Assembly (NCBI GenBank): GCA_938082915.1
Contig: CALKCG010000118.1
Coordinates: forward strand, 1 to 11,457
Source: an uncultured archaeon
GTDB lineage: Archaea > Thermoproteota > CALKCG01 > B24
DNA: 11,457 bases
Direction of reading: 5' to 3'
Below, piece after piece: positions 1-7,073 of this stretch; positions within the stretch are counted from its first letter, which is position 1, and each line of letters starts with the position of its first letter. The translations under genes and the position numbers were made by a program. Below the pieces are notes generated by a model. That model was not told where the DNA came from. It searched no databases and saw nothing but the letters and a program-made list of their open reading frames with translations.

Positions 1-377
1 GTCCTTTAGCAGTAGCTAAGAGAATTTTAGAGAAGAGTAAATGCTTCAAGCAGAACATAATCGTAGTTGATGGTCTTAGAACGGTTGATGAAATGTCATT
101 CTTCAGAGAAAACTTTAAAAAATTCATACTAGTGGTTGTCAATGCTTCGAGAGAAGAGAGGTTTAAACGCCTCTCGAAACGGGGGAGGAGCGACGACCCT
201 AAGAGTATTGAAGAGCTTGAAGATAGAGATAGAGCTGAGGAGGCTTTAGGATTAACGGAACTCCTAGCGAAAGGAGATAGAGTAATATTGAACGAAGGTC
301 CGCCTGAGAAAGCCTTAGAAGCATTCGAACAAGTCCTTGAAGAAGCAATCAGGTTTAGACTGTTAAGCTTAGAATAA
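1..377 (+). CDS. UPF0200 family P-loop kinase-like protein, 3' part
   Basis: This is the C-terminal 124 codons of a gene that enters from outside the window; the frame is open from base 3. The ATG at 93 is internal, because recognisable family sequence (IIVVDGLRTVDE) lies upstream of it. The family is UPF0200, an archaeal group related to dephospho-CoA/nucleoside kinases whose substrate I do not know to be established. Visible marks are the VVDGLR strand-turn, the hydrophobic strand FILVVVNAS, the lid-like RGRSDDP segment, the RDRAEE helix with LGL, and ILNEG near the end. The P-loop expected in the first residues is outside the window. The stop TAA overlaps the ATG of the next gene (TAATG), so the two are probably co-transcribed and translationally coupled. 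Family assignment is from motif memory, fairly secure. Confidence 0.82.
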   Translation, partial: PLAVAKRILEKSKCFKQNIIVVDGLRTVDEMSFFRENFKKFILVVVNASREERFKRLSKRGRSDDPKSIEELEDRDRAEEALGLTELLAKGDRVILNEGPPEKALEAFEQVLEEAIRFRLLSLE

Positions 378-823
378 TGTTTTTCTATAGGAACTACAGT
401 GGAATTCTGTTAGAAATGTACGAGAACGTTAAGATCAGGATTAAGGCTGAGCTTAACCCGACGGAAGATGCGGTTAAGGTGGAGGAAGCCATACGTAACG
501 TGGTTCCATCAGCTCGGGTAAGAGTAGTCGAGGAAGCGCACTTCAAATACGTAGTTGGAGAAGCTGAGGGCTTAAAGGCTTTAGAGCATATGAAAGTCAA
601 GCTTAAAGCGAGACGTATAAGAGATGCCGCTAAAGCAGCTATGCTGAAGTGGATGGAGCCGAATAGGGTCGTTATATTTCTCAATAAGCAAGTGTCATTC
701 GCCGGGAATATATCGTTCTCAGAACCCTATGGAGAATCTCCTCTAGGACCGATAATGGTTGAAATCGAAACAGAAGACCCTAAGAGTGTAATAGACTGGT
801 TAACGTCGAAAGAATCTACTTAG
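377..823 (+). CDS. UPF0201 family protein (COG1325, predicted RNA-binding)
   Basis: A 148-residue protein recognised as UPF0201 from the N-terminal KIRIKAELNPTEDAVKVEEAIRN stretch (residues 19-41) and the C-terminal half with FLNKQVSF, GPIMVEIE and a final VIDWLTSK. COG1325 has been proposed on genomic context to be an exosome-associated or RNA-binding protein; its biochemical role is not settled. There are two possible starts. ATG 377 overlaps the stop of the upstream gene, which favours coupling. ATG 416 (MYENVKIRI) removes 13 residues that the family usually lacks and leaves its typical length near 135-140, so 416 may be the real start. The gene follows a UPF0200 gene, a pairing I recall from other archaea. 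Its 3' end overlaps the convergent RNase Z gene by 8 nt. Confidence 0.85.
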   Translation: MFFYRNYSGILLEMYENVKIRIKAELNPTEDAVKVEEAIRNVVPSARVRVVEEAHFKYVVGEAEGLKALEHMKVKLKARRIRDAAKAAMLKWMEPNRVVIFLNKQVSFAGNISFSEPYGESPLGPIMVEIETEDPKSVIDWLTSKEST

Positions 824-1733
824 GTCTTTGAATGACAATCTCCATGAAGTCTTCAGCCACAACCGTATTGTTAAAGATTCTCTTAGCTTGTTCCAGTAGA
901 AGCGTTGTTTCACTGTACCTAGCAGATATATGCGTCATAACGAGTTTAGATACGTTGGCCAATTTAGCTATTTCAGCTGCATCGACCGCTGTACTATGTC
1001 CTTCAGCTCTAGCCTTGTCTTTAAGCTCTCCATCGAAAGTAGCCTCGTGGATAAGTAGATCTGCATTTGATGCAAGATTTACAAGCTTCATAGATGGACG
1101 CGTATCACCACTATAAACTATTTTTAAACCTCTCCTAGGAAGTCCTAGTATGCTTTCAGGAGTTATCACTCTTCCATTGTCGAGCGTTATAGACTGACCT
1201 CTCTGAAGCTTCTTCCATAGAGGTCCCTCGGGAATACCTAACGATAAAGCTTTCTCCTTGTAGAATTTACCTGGCCTGGGGTCTTCCACTATACTGTATG
1301 AGAAGTTTTGAACTGTATGGTCCGTCTCAACGGCTTGAACACTGTAATCTGAGCCTCTGCAAACCTCTCCTTCTGAGACGCCGTATACCTCCAACGGGTA
1401 ATTGAGTTCACCGACAATCATTCCAATTATACGTTCTAGAAAGTCTTTAAGCGTTTGAGGACCGTATATTTGAAGCGGCTTAACCCTATCCATCATAGAC
1501 ATCGTTTGAAGAAGACCGGGCAGTCCTAAAATATGGTCGCTATGCATATGAGATATAAATATCTTCATCGGTCTTCCAAGTCCTAATCCAGCTTTGATCA
1601 TCTGCCTCTGCGTCCCCTCACCGCAGTCGAACATTAAAAGCTCCCCCTCTCTTTGAACGACTAGAGAAGGCATCCCCCTCTTAATGGTAGGTACGCCTCC
1701 AGACGTCCCTAGGAAGACTACTCTAACGCTCAA
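816..1733 (-). CDS. rnz: Ribonuclease Z (tRNA 3' endonuclease), short form
   Basis: RNase Z removes the 3' trailer of tRNA precursors so that CCA can be added. The 305-residue length matches the short tRNase Z class. The metallo-beta-lactamase core is complete. FLGTSGGVPT (residues 7-16) is the N-terminal strand and turn, and FDCGEGTQRQM (35-45) is motif I. SHMHSDHILG supplies H62, H64, D66 and H67. H139 (in DHT), D210 (in SGDT) and H268 (in THIS) complete the two-zinc site, with HEATF at 229-233 and GHST at 245-248. Residues about 150-195 correspond to the flexible arm that grips the tRNA elbow. The start is TTG at 1733-1731, supported by GAGGG at 1745-1741 seven bases upstream; the protein begins directly with the first beta strand. 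It stands alone on this strand and converges on UPF0201. Confidence 0.95.
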   Translation of the reverse strand: MSVRVVFLGTSGGVPTIKRGMPSLVVQREGELLMFDCGEGTQRQMIKAGLGLGRPMKIFISHMHSDHILGLPGLLQTMSMMDRVKPLQIYGPQTLKDFLERIIGMIVGELNYPLEVYGVSEGEVCRGSDYSVQAVETDHTVQNFSYSIVEDPRPGKFYKEKALSLGIPEGPLWKKLQRGQSITLDNGRVITPESILGLPRRGLKIVYSGDTRPSMKLVNLASNADLLIHEATFDGELKDKARAEGHSTAVDAAEIAKLANVSKLVMTHISARYSETTLLLEQAKRIFNNTVVAEDFMEIVIQRPK

Positions 1734-1740
1734 ATTTTAA

Positions 1741-1745
1741 CCCTC
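1741..1745 (-). promoter_or_regulatory. Ribosome binding site of rnz
   Basis: GAGGG on the minus strand, seven bases before the TTG start at 1733. It supports the non-ATG start of rnz, since no in-frame ATG lies nearby. Confidence 0.6.
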
Positions 1746-1766
1746 ATTAAGTTGTAATAGTTCCCC

Positions 1767-1785
1767 CCCATATTGGACGTATGGG
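1767..1785. repeat. Inverted repeat CCCATA-N7-TATGGG
   Basis: A perfect 6-bp inverted repeat with a 7-base spacer in the roughly 190-bp region between the divergent rnz and amrS genes. It sits about 35 bases upstream of the rnz start, where it would fall in the rnz leader or near its transcription start. It could be an operator or a small hairpin. The rest of the 1734-1925 gap is AT-rich; it holds the ribosome binding site of amrS and a short AGCAG-gtct-CTGCT hairpin at 1882-1895, and I see no RNA gene in it. Confidence 0.3.
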
Positions 1786-1907
1786 TTTTCAAATCATCTA
1801 GATTTCAACATTTTAAAAACTATAGTTGAACTTTTTAACTTTAATTCCACATATTTAGACTGATATTTCGAAATCAATAATAGCAGGTCTCTGCTTTACT
1901 TATACTT

Positions 1908-1914
1908 AGGAGGA
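1908..1914 (+). promoter_or_regulatory. Ribosome binding site of the amrS-type gene
   Basis: AGGAGGA, the strongest Shine-Dalgarno sequence in the window, eleven bases ahead of the TTG at 1926. It fixes the TTG as the start of the radical SAM gene. Confidence 0.7.
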
Positions 1915-1925
1915 ACCGTCTAACC

Positions 1926-2972
1926 TTGAAGGAAGCTTACCTGTACAGTTCCCTAAATGGTCAGGTTCAATGCCATCTATGCGGTAGGAGGTGTATAATC
2001 CCAAACGGTGGAGTAGGCTTCTGCGGTGTCCGTAAAAACGTAGACGGGAAGCTTTACAGTCTAGTCTACGGTAAGGCTGTGACTGCGGCGGCAGACCCAA
2101 TTATGAAGAAGCCGCTCTACCACTTCCACCCAGGTTCATCTGTCATGAGCATAGCCACCGTGGGATGCAATTTCAAGTGTAAATACTGCGATAATTGGGT
2201 CATAAGTCAAGATAGAGAGGTTAAGGGTATGGATTTGCCGCCCAGTAAAGTCGTTCAACTGGCTTTAGAGTACGATTGCCAAGGTATAAGCTATACTTAC
2301 ACGGAGCCTACGATATTCATGGAGTATGCCTACGATACAGCTAAACTCGCTAGAGAGAAGGGTTTATTCAACACATTTGTGACAAACGGATACATGACTC
2401 CGGAAGCCGTTGAATTTATATCTCCATTCCTCGACGCGGCTACTGTAGACTTCAAAGGCTCAGCCAACTCGGAGTTTTACAAAACCATGGCCGCTGTACC
2501 GGACGTAGAACCCATCTACGAGTGTTTAAAGGCTTTGAAGAGAAAGAACATACACATTGAAGTAACAGACCTCATAGTCACAAAATACGGGGAATCAATA
2601 GATGACGTCAAAGCGTTAGCCAGCTGGATTAAAGACAACCTCGGACCGGATACTGTATTCCACATACTAAGGTTTCACCCGGATTATAAGCTTACCGATG
2701 TCCCGTCGACTCCTTTAAAGACGCTTGAAAAAGCCTATGAGGTTGCTAGAGACATTGGACTACATTACGTCTACCTTGGAAATGTACCGGGGCATAGGTA
2801 TGAGCATACCTATTGTCCAAACTGCGGCGAACGCGTCATTGAAAGATTCGGCTTCTACATCTCCAGGTGGCTTTTAACAAAGGATAAAAGATGTCCGAGC
2901 TGCGGCTGGGGCATCCCCATAAAAGGCGACTACCATCCTGGGGGTTTAGAATACCATATGCCGGTCATGTAG
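1926..2972 (+). CDS. amrS: AmmeMemoRadiSam system radical SAM enzyme (AmrS-like)
   Basis: A 348-residue radical SAM protein of the AmrS type, a relative of pyruvate formate-lyase activating enzymes. The N-terminal cysteine module is CHLCGRRC (C16, C19, C23) plus C33 in GFCGVR. The 4Fe-4S motif CNFKCKYC (C81, C85, C88) has the CX3CX2C spacing that binds the cluster cleaving S-adenosylmethionine. YTEPTIF (125-131), TNGY (153-156) and FHILRFHPDYK (245-255) are typical barrel segments. A C-terminal zinc ribbon pairs C297/C300 with C323/C326. The family is named for co-occurrence with AMMECR1 (AmrA) and Memo (AmrB) proteins; neither partner lies in this window, and the reaction is not known to me. 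Start is TTG 1926 with a strong ribosome binding site. The gene ends inside the convergent GH172 gene by 8 nt. Confidence 0.9.
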   Translation: MKEAYLYSSLNGQVQCHLCGRRCIIPNGGVGFCGVRKNVDGKLYSLVYGKAVTAAADPIMKKPLYHFHPGSSVMSIATVGCNFKCKYCDNWVISQDREVKGMDLPPSKVVQLALEYDCQGISYTYTEPTIFMEYAYDTAKLAREKGLFNTFVTNGYMTPEAVEFISPFLDAATVDFKGSANSEFYKTMAAVPDVEPIYECLKALKRKNIHIEVTDLIVTKYGESIDDVKALASWIKDNLGPDTVFHILRFHPDYKLTDVPSTPLKTLEKAYEVARDIGLHYVYLGNVPGHRYEHTYCPNCGERVIERFGFYISRWLLTKDKRCPSCGWGIPIKGDYHPGGLEYHMPVM

Positions 2973-3990
2973 GTTCTCTAGGTTTTCTGAACTCTGGTGA
3001 TGGAAGCTTAACAAACTCGTAATGAGGTTCATTCTGATACCAGTAGGCTACGCTAGACCAATCATCGCTTCTATCGTTGGCATGCCCATGCTCAATGGTG
3101 ACTTTTATCGACTTCCTGAAGAATATAGGGTCTTCTATGTGGAATCTGTACATTGACGACGGTCCAGTCCAATCCGGATTGCCCATGAGTGGGAAACCGT
3201 GGAAGGGACCGTGGAATTCCCTGTTAAAACCCCAAGCCGATCCAATATAGTCTTCGGTCCCCGTTCCGTGTATTGAAGGCGGCCACTTCTCCCCATCTAT
3301 GAATATCATTTCATCTCCTTCACCCCACCATCCAGGTTTCAACCCGTAAATACTTAAAACACATCCAACATATCTTCCACGTCCATATGCCTCGAGTATT
3401 AAGTAGTTGCCTTCGCCAGTTATGTTCTTCCCCTCTTCACCTGGCGGGTAGTATTCAGCTTTAGTCGGATTTTCCCTCCTCCATTTAGCGTGAAACCTAA
3501 GCATATTTTCATCTAAAGCGGGCAGTTCTTCATAGTCTATGTGGTAATAGAAGGCATTGACCATTTTATCGCTTTGATTTTCAACTTCTATTCTGGCGTT
3601 TCTAGAGAACGGCATGGGGAAGTAGCAGTTGAAGCCTCTATCACAAGTCATTGTTAGCGGTAGAGATATGAAGTGTTTGGCAACGCCGTGGCCGATTCCA
3701 AAGAAGTCTCCTATCGGCGTTTCAACGCTTGGATTCGGCTCTCCATCCCAGTACATTCTGAGGACTATGTTCCTCAGATAGTACTTATCTTCAGAGGCTA
3801 TTGTACACCATATGTGTCTGATCACGCCAGCACCTTCTATGTCCGCTAAAACTTTAGTCTCCCAAGGTTTCACTGTTATAAAGTCTTTATTACCGCCGGA
3901 TCTATCGTAGCTTGAAACCCTCTTCGGATAGGATTCACGATAGTATGGTAGTGCCGCTAAACCGCCTATAATATAGGGGGGAATGCCCAT
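2965..3990 (-). CDS. DUF2961 / GH172 family glycoside hydrolase homologue
   Basis: A 341-residue protein matching DUF2961, now classed as glycoside hydrolase family GH172; characterised members act on alpha-D-fructofuranosyl or D-arabinofuranosyl linkages. Family marks in order: SSYDRSGGNKDF (26-37), WETKVLADIEGAGVIRHIW (43-61), ETPIGDFFGIGHG (90-102), YFPMPF (123-128), WWGEGDEMIFIDGE (221-234), GTGTEDYIGSAWGF (242-255), FHIEDPI (283-289), IEHGHAND (299-306) and AYWYQNEPH (315-323). E224 (in GEGD) and E246 (in GTGTED) are the likely catalytic pair by analogy with studied members. There is no signal peptide or membrane segment, so the protein looks cytoplasmic. The substrate cannot be read from sequence. 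It follows the AAA ATPase gene by 39 bases and may also have its own promoter. Start ATG 3990 lacks a clear ribosome binding site. Confidence 0.88.
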   Translation of the reverse strand: MGIPPYIIGGLAALPYYRESYPKRVSSYDRSGGNKDFITVKPWETKVLADIEGAGVIRHIWCTIASEDKYYLRNIVLRMYWDGEPNPSVETPIGDFFGIGHGVAKHFISLPLTMTCDRGFNCYFPMPFSRNARIEVENQSDKMVNAFYYHIDYEELPALDENMLRFHAKWRRENPTKAEYYPPGEEGKNITGEGNYLILEAYGRGRYVGCVLSIYGLKPGWWGEGDEMIFIDGEKWPPSIHGTGTEDYIGSAWGFNREFHGPFHGFPLMGNPDWTGPSSMYRFHIEDPIFFRKSIKVTIEHGHANDRSDDWSSVAYWYQNEPHYEFVKLPSPEFRKPREPT

Positions 3991-4016
3991 AATCGATAAT
4001 TAATCCGTATTTGCTC

Positions 4017-4022
4017 TTTAAA
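4017..4022 (-). promoter_or_regulatory. TATA-like box upstream of the GH172 gene
   Basis: TTTAAA lies 27-32 bases before the ATG at 3990, the distance expected of an archaeal TATA box for a leaderless or nearly leaderless transcript. That would fit the missing ribosome binding site. It lies between the GH172 and AAA genes, so read-through from upstream is equally possible. Confidence 0.4.
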
Positions 4023-4029
4023 TCTTTCC

Positions 4030-5265
4030 CTAGATGGATTGAGGATGCATTTCCCCTTTTACAAAGTTTTCAACTTGACTGAGTAGGCATTCTTCATCTA
4101 CGGCTTTTCTCCCAGTTGAGTAGGCTTCATCTACGGCTTCAATCACTATGTTTTTAACGTCTCTAGGCGTTATACTGTATTCGTCTCTAATGCTTATGTT
4201 TCTCCTAGGGATGGAGGCCTCGTATACGAGCCTTCTACGCTTAATAATAGACCACATCTTTTCAAATACTTCATCTTTCAACGCTTTACCATCTTTAAGG
4301 CTTGGATCTAAAACTATTTTTGAAGTGTAGAAATCGAATAGCCGTTTAACAGATTCTCTAGTCCTAGGAGGTGGAACGTAGAGTATCTTCTTAATCCTAT
4401 CTAGTAGAGCCGGGTCTATAACGGATGGGAAGTTTGTCGCAAATATCACAGCAGTATTCCTATTTGTTTTAAACCCCTCTCCTAACTCTATTAGAAGCTG
4501 GTTTAACATACCTTGTACATCTCTACCAGCATCCGTGGTCACGTCAACTCTAGACCTACCTATAGCATCTACTTCATCTATAAACAGTATGCTTGGCGCT
4601 ATTTCCCTAGCGAGTCTGAAAATCTCTTTAATGTTTCTAGCAGATTCGCCGAGCCACTTAGATACAACTTCGTATCCATCGACCTTTATAAAGCTGGTTT
4701 TATAGCCGTACAGCGTACAGGTGCCAGCTATAGCTTTAGCCATGTAGGTTTTTCCAGTGCCTGGAGGACCGTATAAAAGTACGGATCCACCCTCCTCTAA
4801 AAGCCTCTTATCGAGAAGTAGTTTTTCCCTAAGCTCTCTACTAGACGGGTTTAGGATCCACTCTACAACTTTTCTAAGCTCGTTAAGCTCATATTCAAGC
4901 CCTACAACGTCATCATAGTATACCCGTACCTCTCTTTCGACTTTATAGCTCCAAGCAGACCCATCTTTAAGATTTTCAACGATGCCTATGACCGCTCCCC
5001 TATTGGGTGAAAGCGTCACATCAATACCCGGTGAAATCTTACTCATGTATTCAGGTGGGATGGATACTTCATACATCTGACCGCTGAATTTAACGTAAGC
5101 CCTATTATCCCTAACATCAACAACAGTTCCAACAGGCTTCATACCCTGCTTGAGCTCTTCAATAGTCTGATAGCACTTCCTCAACTCCATCTGTAAATAC
5201 TCTATCTGCCGCTCTTTACGCATAAGCTCCCGCTCGAGCTCGTAGATTTCACTATATCTGTCCAT
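4030..5265 (-). CDS. PAN/ARC-like AAA+ ATPase, divergent
   Basis: A 411-residue single-ring AAA+ ATPase resembling proteasome-regulatory ATPases. It has an N-terminal coiled coil (residues 3-41), one OB-like domain (about 44-99), then the AAA module from DDVVGL (118-123). Walker A is GPPGTGKT (166-173). The pore-loop segment KWLGES (203-208) carries aromatic W204. Walker B is ILFIDE (226-231) and sensor 1 is N278 in FATN. The second region of homology is shortened: where PAN has RPGRFDR after DPALL, this protein has only DRIKK (289-293), so one of the two arginine fingers seems missing. The lid (about 300-395) is longer than in PAN and resembles that of actinobacterial Mpa/ARC, with MWSIIKRR and SITPRDVKNIVIEA. 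It ends in MHPQSI, not HbYX. It could be a protein unfoldase independent of the 20S proteasome; that role is inference. Start ATG 5265 has GGAGAT eight bases upstream. Confidence 0.82.
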   Translation of the reverse strand: MDRYSEIYELERELMRKERQIEYLQMELRKCYQTIEELKQGMKPVGTVVDVRDNRAYVKFSGQMYEVSIPPEYMSKISPGIDVTLSPNRGAVIGIVENLKDGSAWSYKVEREVRVYYDDVVGLEYELNELRKVVEWILNPSSRELREKLLLDKRLLEEGGSVLLYGPPGTGKTYMAKAIAGTCTLYGYKTSFIKVDGYEVVSKWLGESARNIKEIFRLAREIAPSILFIDEVDAIGRSRVDVTTDAGRDVQGMLNQLLIELGEGFKTNRNTAVIFATNFPSVIDPALLDRIKKILYVPPPRTRESVKRLFDFYTSKIVLDPSLKDGKALKDEVFEKMWSIIKRRRLVYEASIPRRNISIRDEYSITPRDVKNIVIEAVDEAYSTGRKAVDEECLLSQVENFVKGEMHPQSI

Positions 5266-5273
5266 TAGCCTAC

Positions 5274-5279
5274 ATCTCC
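5274..5279 (-). promoter_or_regulatory. Ribosome binding site of the AAA ATPase gene
   Basis: GGAGAT on the minus strand, eight bases before ATG 5265. It supports that start, which leaves the coiled coil at the very N-terminus. Confidence 0.55.
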
Positions 5280-5308
5280 AATACTAGAAAGCATATAGTG
5301 AAAGCTCA

Positions 5309-5317
5309 TATTTTAAG
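5309..5317 (-). promoter_or_regulatory. TATA-like box upstream of the AAA ATPase gene
   Basis: CTTAAAATA on the minus strand, 44-52 bases before the ATG. Transcription would begin near 5287, giving a leader of about 22 bases that contains the GGAGAT site. It lies in the 83-bp gap after apgM, so the AAA and GH172 genes may form their own unit. No experimental support; pattern only. Confidence 0.4.
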
Positions 5318-5348
5318 ATATAGTTTGGAAGATTGAAAATGATAGTGG

Positions 5349-6569
5349 TTATGCGCCATATTTTTCAGCTAAATTCACTATGTCTAGTAGAATAGGCATT
5401 AAATTGAGCCCTCTTATACGGTTTAAACTACCTTTAGCGGCTTTAATTTCATCGAAGCCTTTAATACAATCTCTTCTAACTTCTTCACCACATATCATTA
5501 CTGGCACTGGGTCGGCTGAATGGGTTCTTATAGAGCATGGCGTTGAATGGTCTGCAGTGACAACTATTAAAGTATCATCCAAGACTGTAAGCGGTTCTAA
5601 AGCTTCATCTATACGTCGTATCACTTCAATTTTTTTCTTATAATCTCCATCTTCACCCGCCAGGTCGGTTTGCTTAAAGTGGAGGAAGACGAAGTCAGAC
5701 TCTTTAAGAGTTTTCAGGGAAGCTTCGACTTTAGCCTTATAGTTGGTTTCATAAGTGCCCGTTGCTCCAGCTACGTTTAAAACATTCATCCCAATAAACT
5801 TCGCCACACCCTTGTAGAGGGTTCCACCAGCTACACATGATGCTTTAAGCTTGTAACGTTCTTTAAACCCTTCAACCTTGGTTAGTATACTCGCCCCTCT
5901 TGGAAGCACTACGTTAGCCGGAGGCAGCCCTTGTTTAATTCTATCCTTGTTAACCCAATGATCCTTGAGAATCTTGTAGGATTCTTCAACAACTCTATCG
6001 ACTAGACTAGCTGTTTTAAGCGTCTCGGGGGATGAATCTAACGGTTTACACTTTCCAACTCTTAAGCCCGTTTTACCTGGATCTGTGTCTGAAACCTTCC
6101 AAGAAAGCCCCTCCCCTCTCATAATGAGAACTCCTCTATGTTCAATAGCTTCCTTAAACATCAATTCCACCCCTTGAATGGAAATATCATTTAACGCTTT
6201 AGCTAATTCTGCTGTATGCTCACTTATCCTTCCAGCTCTTCTATCAACAACGACCATTTTATCGTCTACCGTCGCAAAATTAAACCTGAACACTATGTCT
6301 CCTTCTTTAAGCTCTAATCCTAAACCTAACGCTTCGAAAACCCCCCTACCTGTATAGTATTTCTCAGGGTCGTAGCCGAATATTGCTAGATGAGCTGGTG
6401 CACTTCCAGGCCTTATACCGGGGGCTACAGGATCCATGATACCTTTAGCTCCAATCAACGACAGTTTTTCGAGATTCGGTTTTTCAGCGGCGGCTAAAGG
6501 TGTTTTATAGTTTAATTCTCTGATAGATCTATCTCCTAAACCGTCGCATACGATCAGCAGTATTTTCAC
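5349..6569 (-). CDS. apgM: 2,3-bisphosphoglycerate-independent phosphoglycerate mutase, archaeal type
   Basis: This enzyme interconverts 3-phosphoglycerate and 2-phosphoglycerate in glycolysis and gluconeogenesis and belongs to the alkaline-phosphatase superfamily. The metal-binding aspartate is in LLIVCDGLGDR at the N-terminus (D9 from the start used here), and S56 in GIRPGSAPAHLAIFGYDP is the phosphorylated serine. Other marks are YTGRGVFEALG, FRFNFAT, DTDPGKTG, the metal-ligand regions HFKQTDLAGEDGD and TADHSTPC, and HSADPVPVMI. The length of about 406 residues is normal for the archaeal group. The longest reading frame starts at GTG 6584, but GGAGGGGGG lies just after it and four bases before a second GTG at 6569, whose product starts exactly where the family does (VKILLIVCDG). 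I therefore use 6569. It follows the PRC-barrel gene closely. Confidence 0.93.
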   Translation of the reverse strand: MKILLIVCDGLGDRSIRELNYKTPLAAAEKPNLEKLSLIGAKGIMDPVAPGIRPGSAPAHLAIFGYDPEKYYTGRGVFEALGLGLELKEGDIVFRFNFATVDDKMVVVDRRAGRISEHTAELAKALNDISIQGVELMFKEAIEHRGVLIMRGEGLSWKVSDTDPGKTGLRVGKCKPLDSSPETLKTASLVDRVVEESYKILKDHWVNKDRIKQGLPPANVVLPRGASILTKVEGFKERYKLKASCVAGGTLYKGVAKFIGMNVLNVAGATGTYETNYKAKVEASLKTLKESDFVFLHFKQTDLAGEDGDYKKKIEVIRRIDEALEPLTVLDDTLIVVTADHSTPCSIRTHSADPVPVMICGEEVRRDCIKGFDEIKAAKGSLNRIRGLNLMPILLDIVNLAEKYGA

Positions 6570-6573
6570 TTTT

Positions 6574-6582
6574 CCCCCCTCC
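6574..6582 (-). promoter_or_regulatory. Ribosome binding site that decides the apgM start
   Basis: GGAGGGGGG on the minus strand ends four bases before GTG 6569; measured from its GGAGG core the spacing is eight. It overlaps the alternative upstream GTG at 6584-6582, which has no such site of its own. This favours the downstream start. Confidence 0.65.
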
Positions 6583-6607
6583 ACTTAGCGGTTTAGAGGA
6601 TGTGGTT

Positions 6608-7009
6608 TCAACCCGGTAGTCTTCTCCCACAACGTACGCAGAATTTTGCATCCGGCGGATTTTTAAATTCACAATAGGGGCATATTTTCTCTAATCCGAC
6701 ACCTATAGGTGCCGGAGTTGGAGCAGCTGGCGGCGCTACTAGAGTAGGAGCTGGAGTAGGCTTCTCATATTGAGATTTAAGGAGTACAACATCACCTATA
6801 GCTTGAATTTCAGCCCAAGGTATATTCAACTCTCTGCCAGCGCTGTCTACGGATATGGCTAGCTCTACGCCTTCAGAAGTTATGGCGAATGATAAGTCTT
6901 TAACCGTGCCTATTACATAACCTCTTTTTTCAACGACTTGCTTACCGACGACCTCGCTCCTTTTGATGAAGGTTTTACTTTCAGGTTTTTCACCCAAGTT
7001 GTACACCAC
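6608..7009 (-). CDS. PRC-barrel protein with C-terminal zinc ribbon
   Basis: A 133-residue two-domain protein. Residues about 14-78 look like a PRC barrel, the small beta fold found in RimM, photosynthetic reaction-centre H subunit and the archaeal division protein CdvA: FIKRSEVVGKQVV, then GYVIGTVKDLSF, then ELNIPWAEIQAIGDVVLL. A flexible linker rich in Pro, Ala and Thr (82-103) follows. A C-terminal zinc ribbon has C110, C113, C124 and C127 (CPYC...FCVRCGRRL). There is no signal peptide or membrane segment. Role unknown; PRC barrels usually mediate binding to protein or RNA partners. Start is GTG 7009, with a second GTG directly after it at 7006; no clear ribosome binding site precedes either. 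It is the first gene of a run continuing into apgM 38 bases downstream of its stop. Confidence 0.8.
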   Translation of the reverse strand: MVYNLGEKPESKTFIKRSEVVGKQVVEKRGYVIGTVKDLSFAITSEGVELAISVDSAGRELNIPWAEIQAIGDVVLLKSQYEKPTPAPTLVAPPAAPTPAPIGVGLEKICPYCEFKNPPDAKFCVRCGRRLPG

Positions 7010-7073
7010 TTAACCATTTTAGGAACTTAACTAAAAACATTATGCAACTCACTCGGACGGAACATTGGAAAAT

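Noticed and set aside
93..377. ATG 93 as the start of the first gene
   Set aside because: The reading frame is open to the window edge and family sequence lies upstream, so this ATG is internal.
394..684. Minus-strand open frame opposite UPF0201
   Set aside because: Low-complexity Ser/Leu/Thr-rich translation typical of an antisense shadow; UPF0201 on the plus strand is a recognised family.
1882..1895. Short hairpin AGCAG-gtct-CTGCT before amrS as a riboswitch
   Set aside because: Only a 5-bp stem; no larger conserved structure is evident in the gap.
4030..5265. Plain annotation as proteasome-activating nucleotidase (PAN)
   Set aside because: The C-terminal HbYX motif is absent, the RPGRFDR segment is shortened and the lid differs, so proteasome coupling cannot be assumed.
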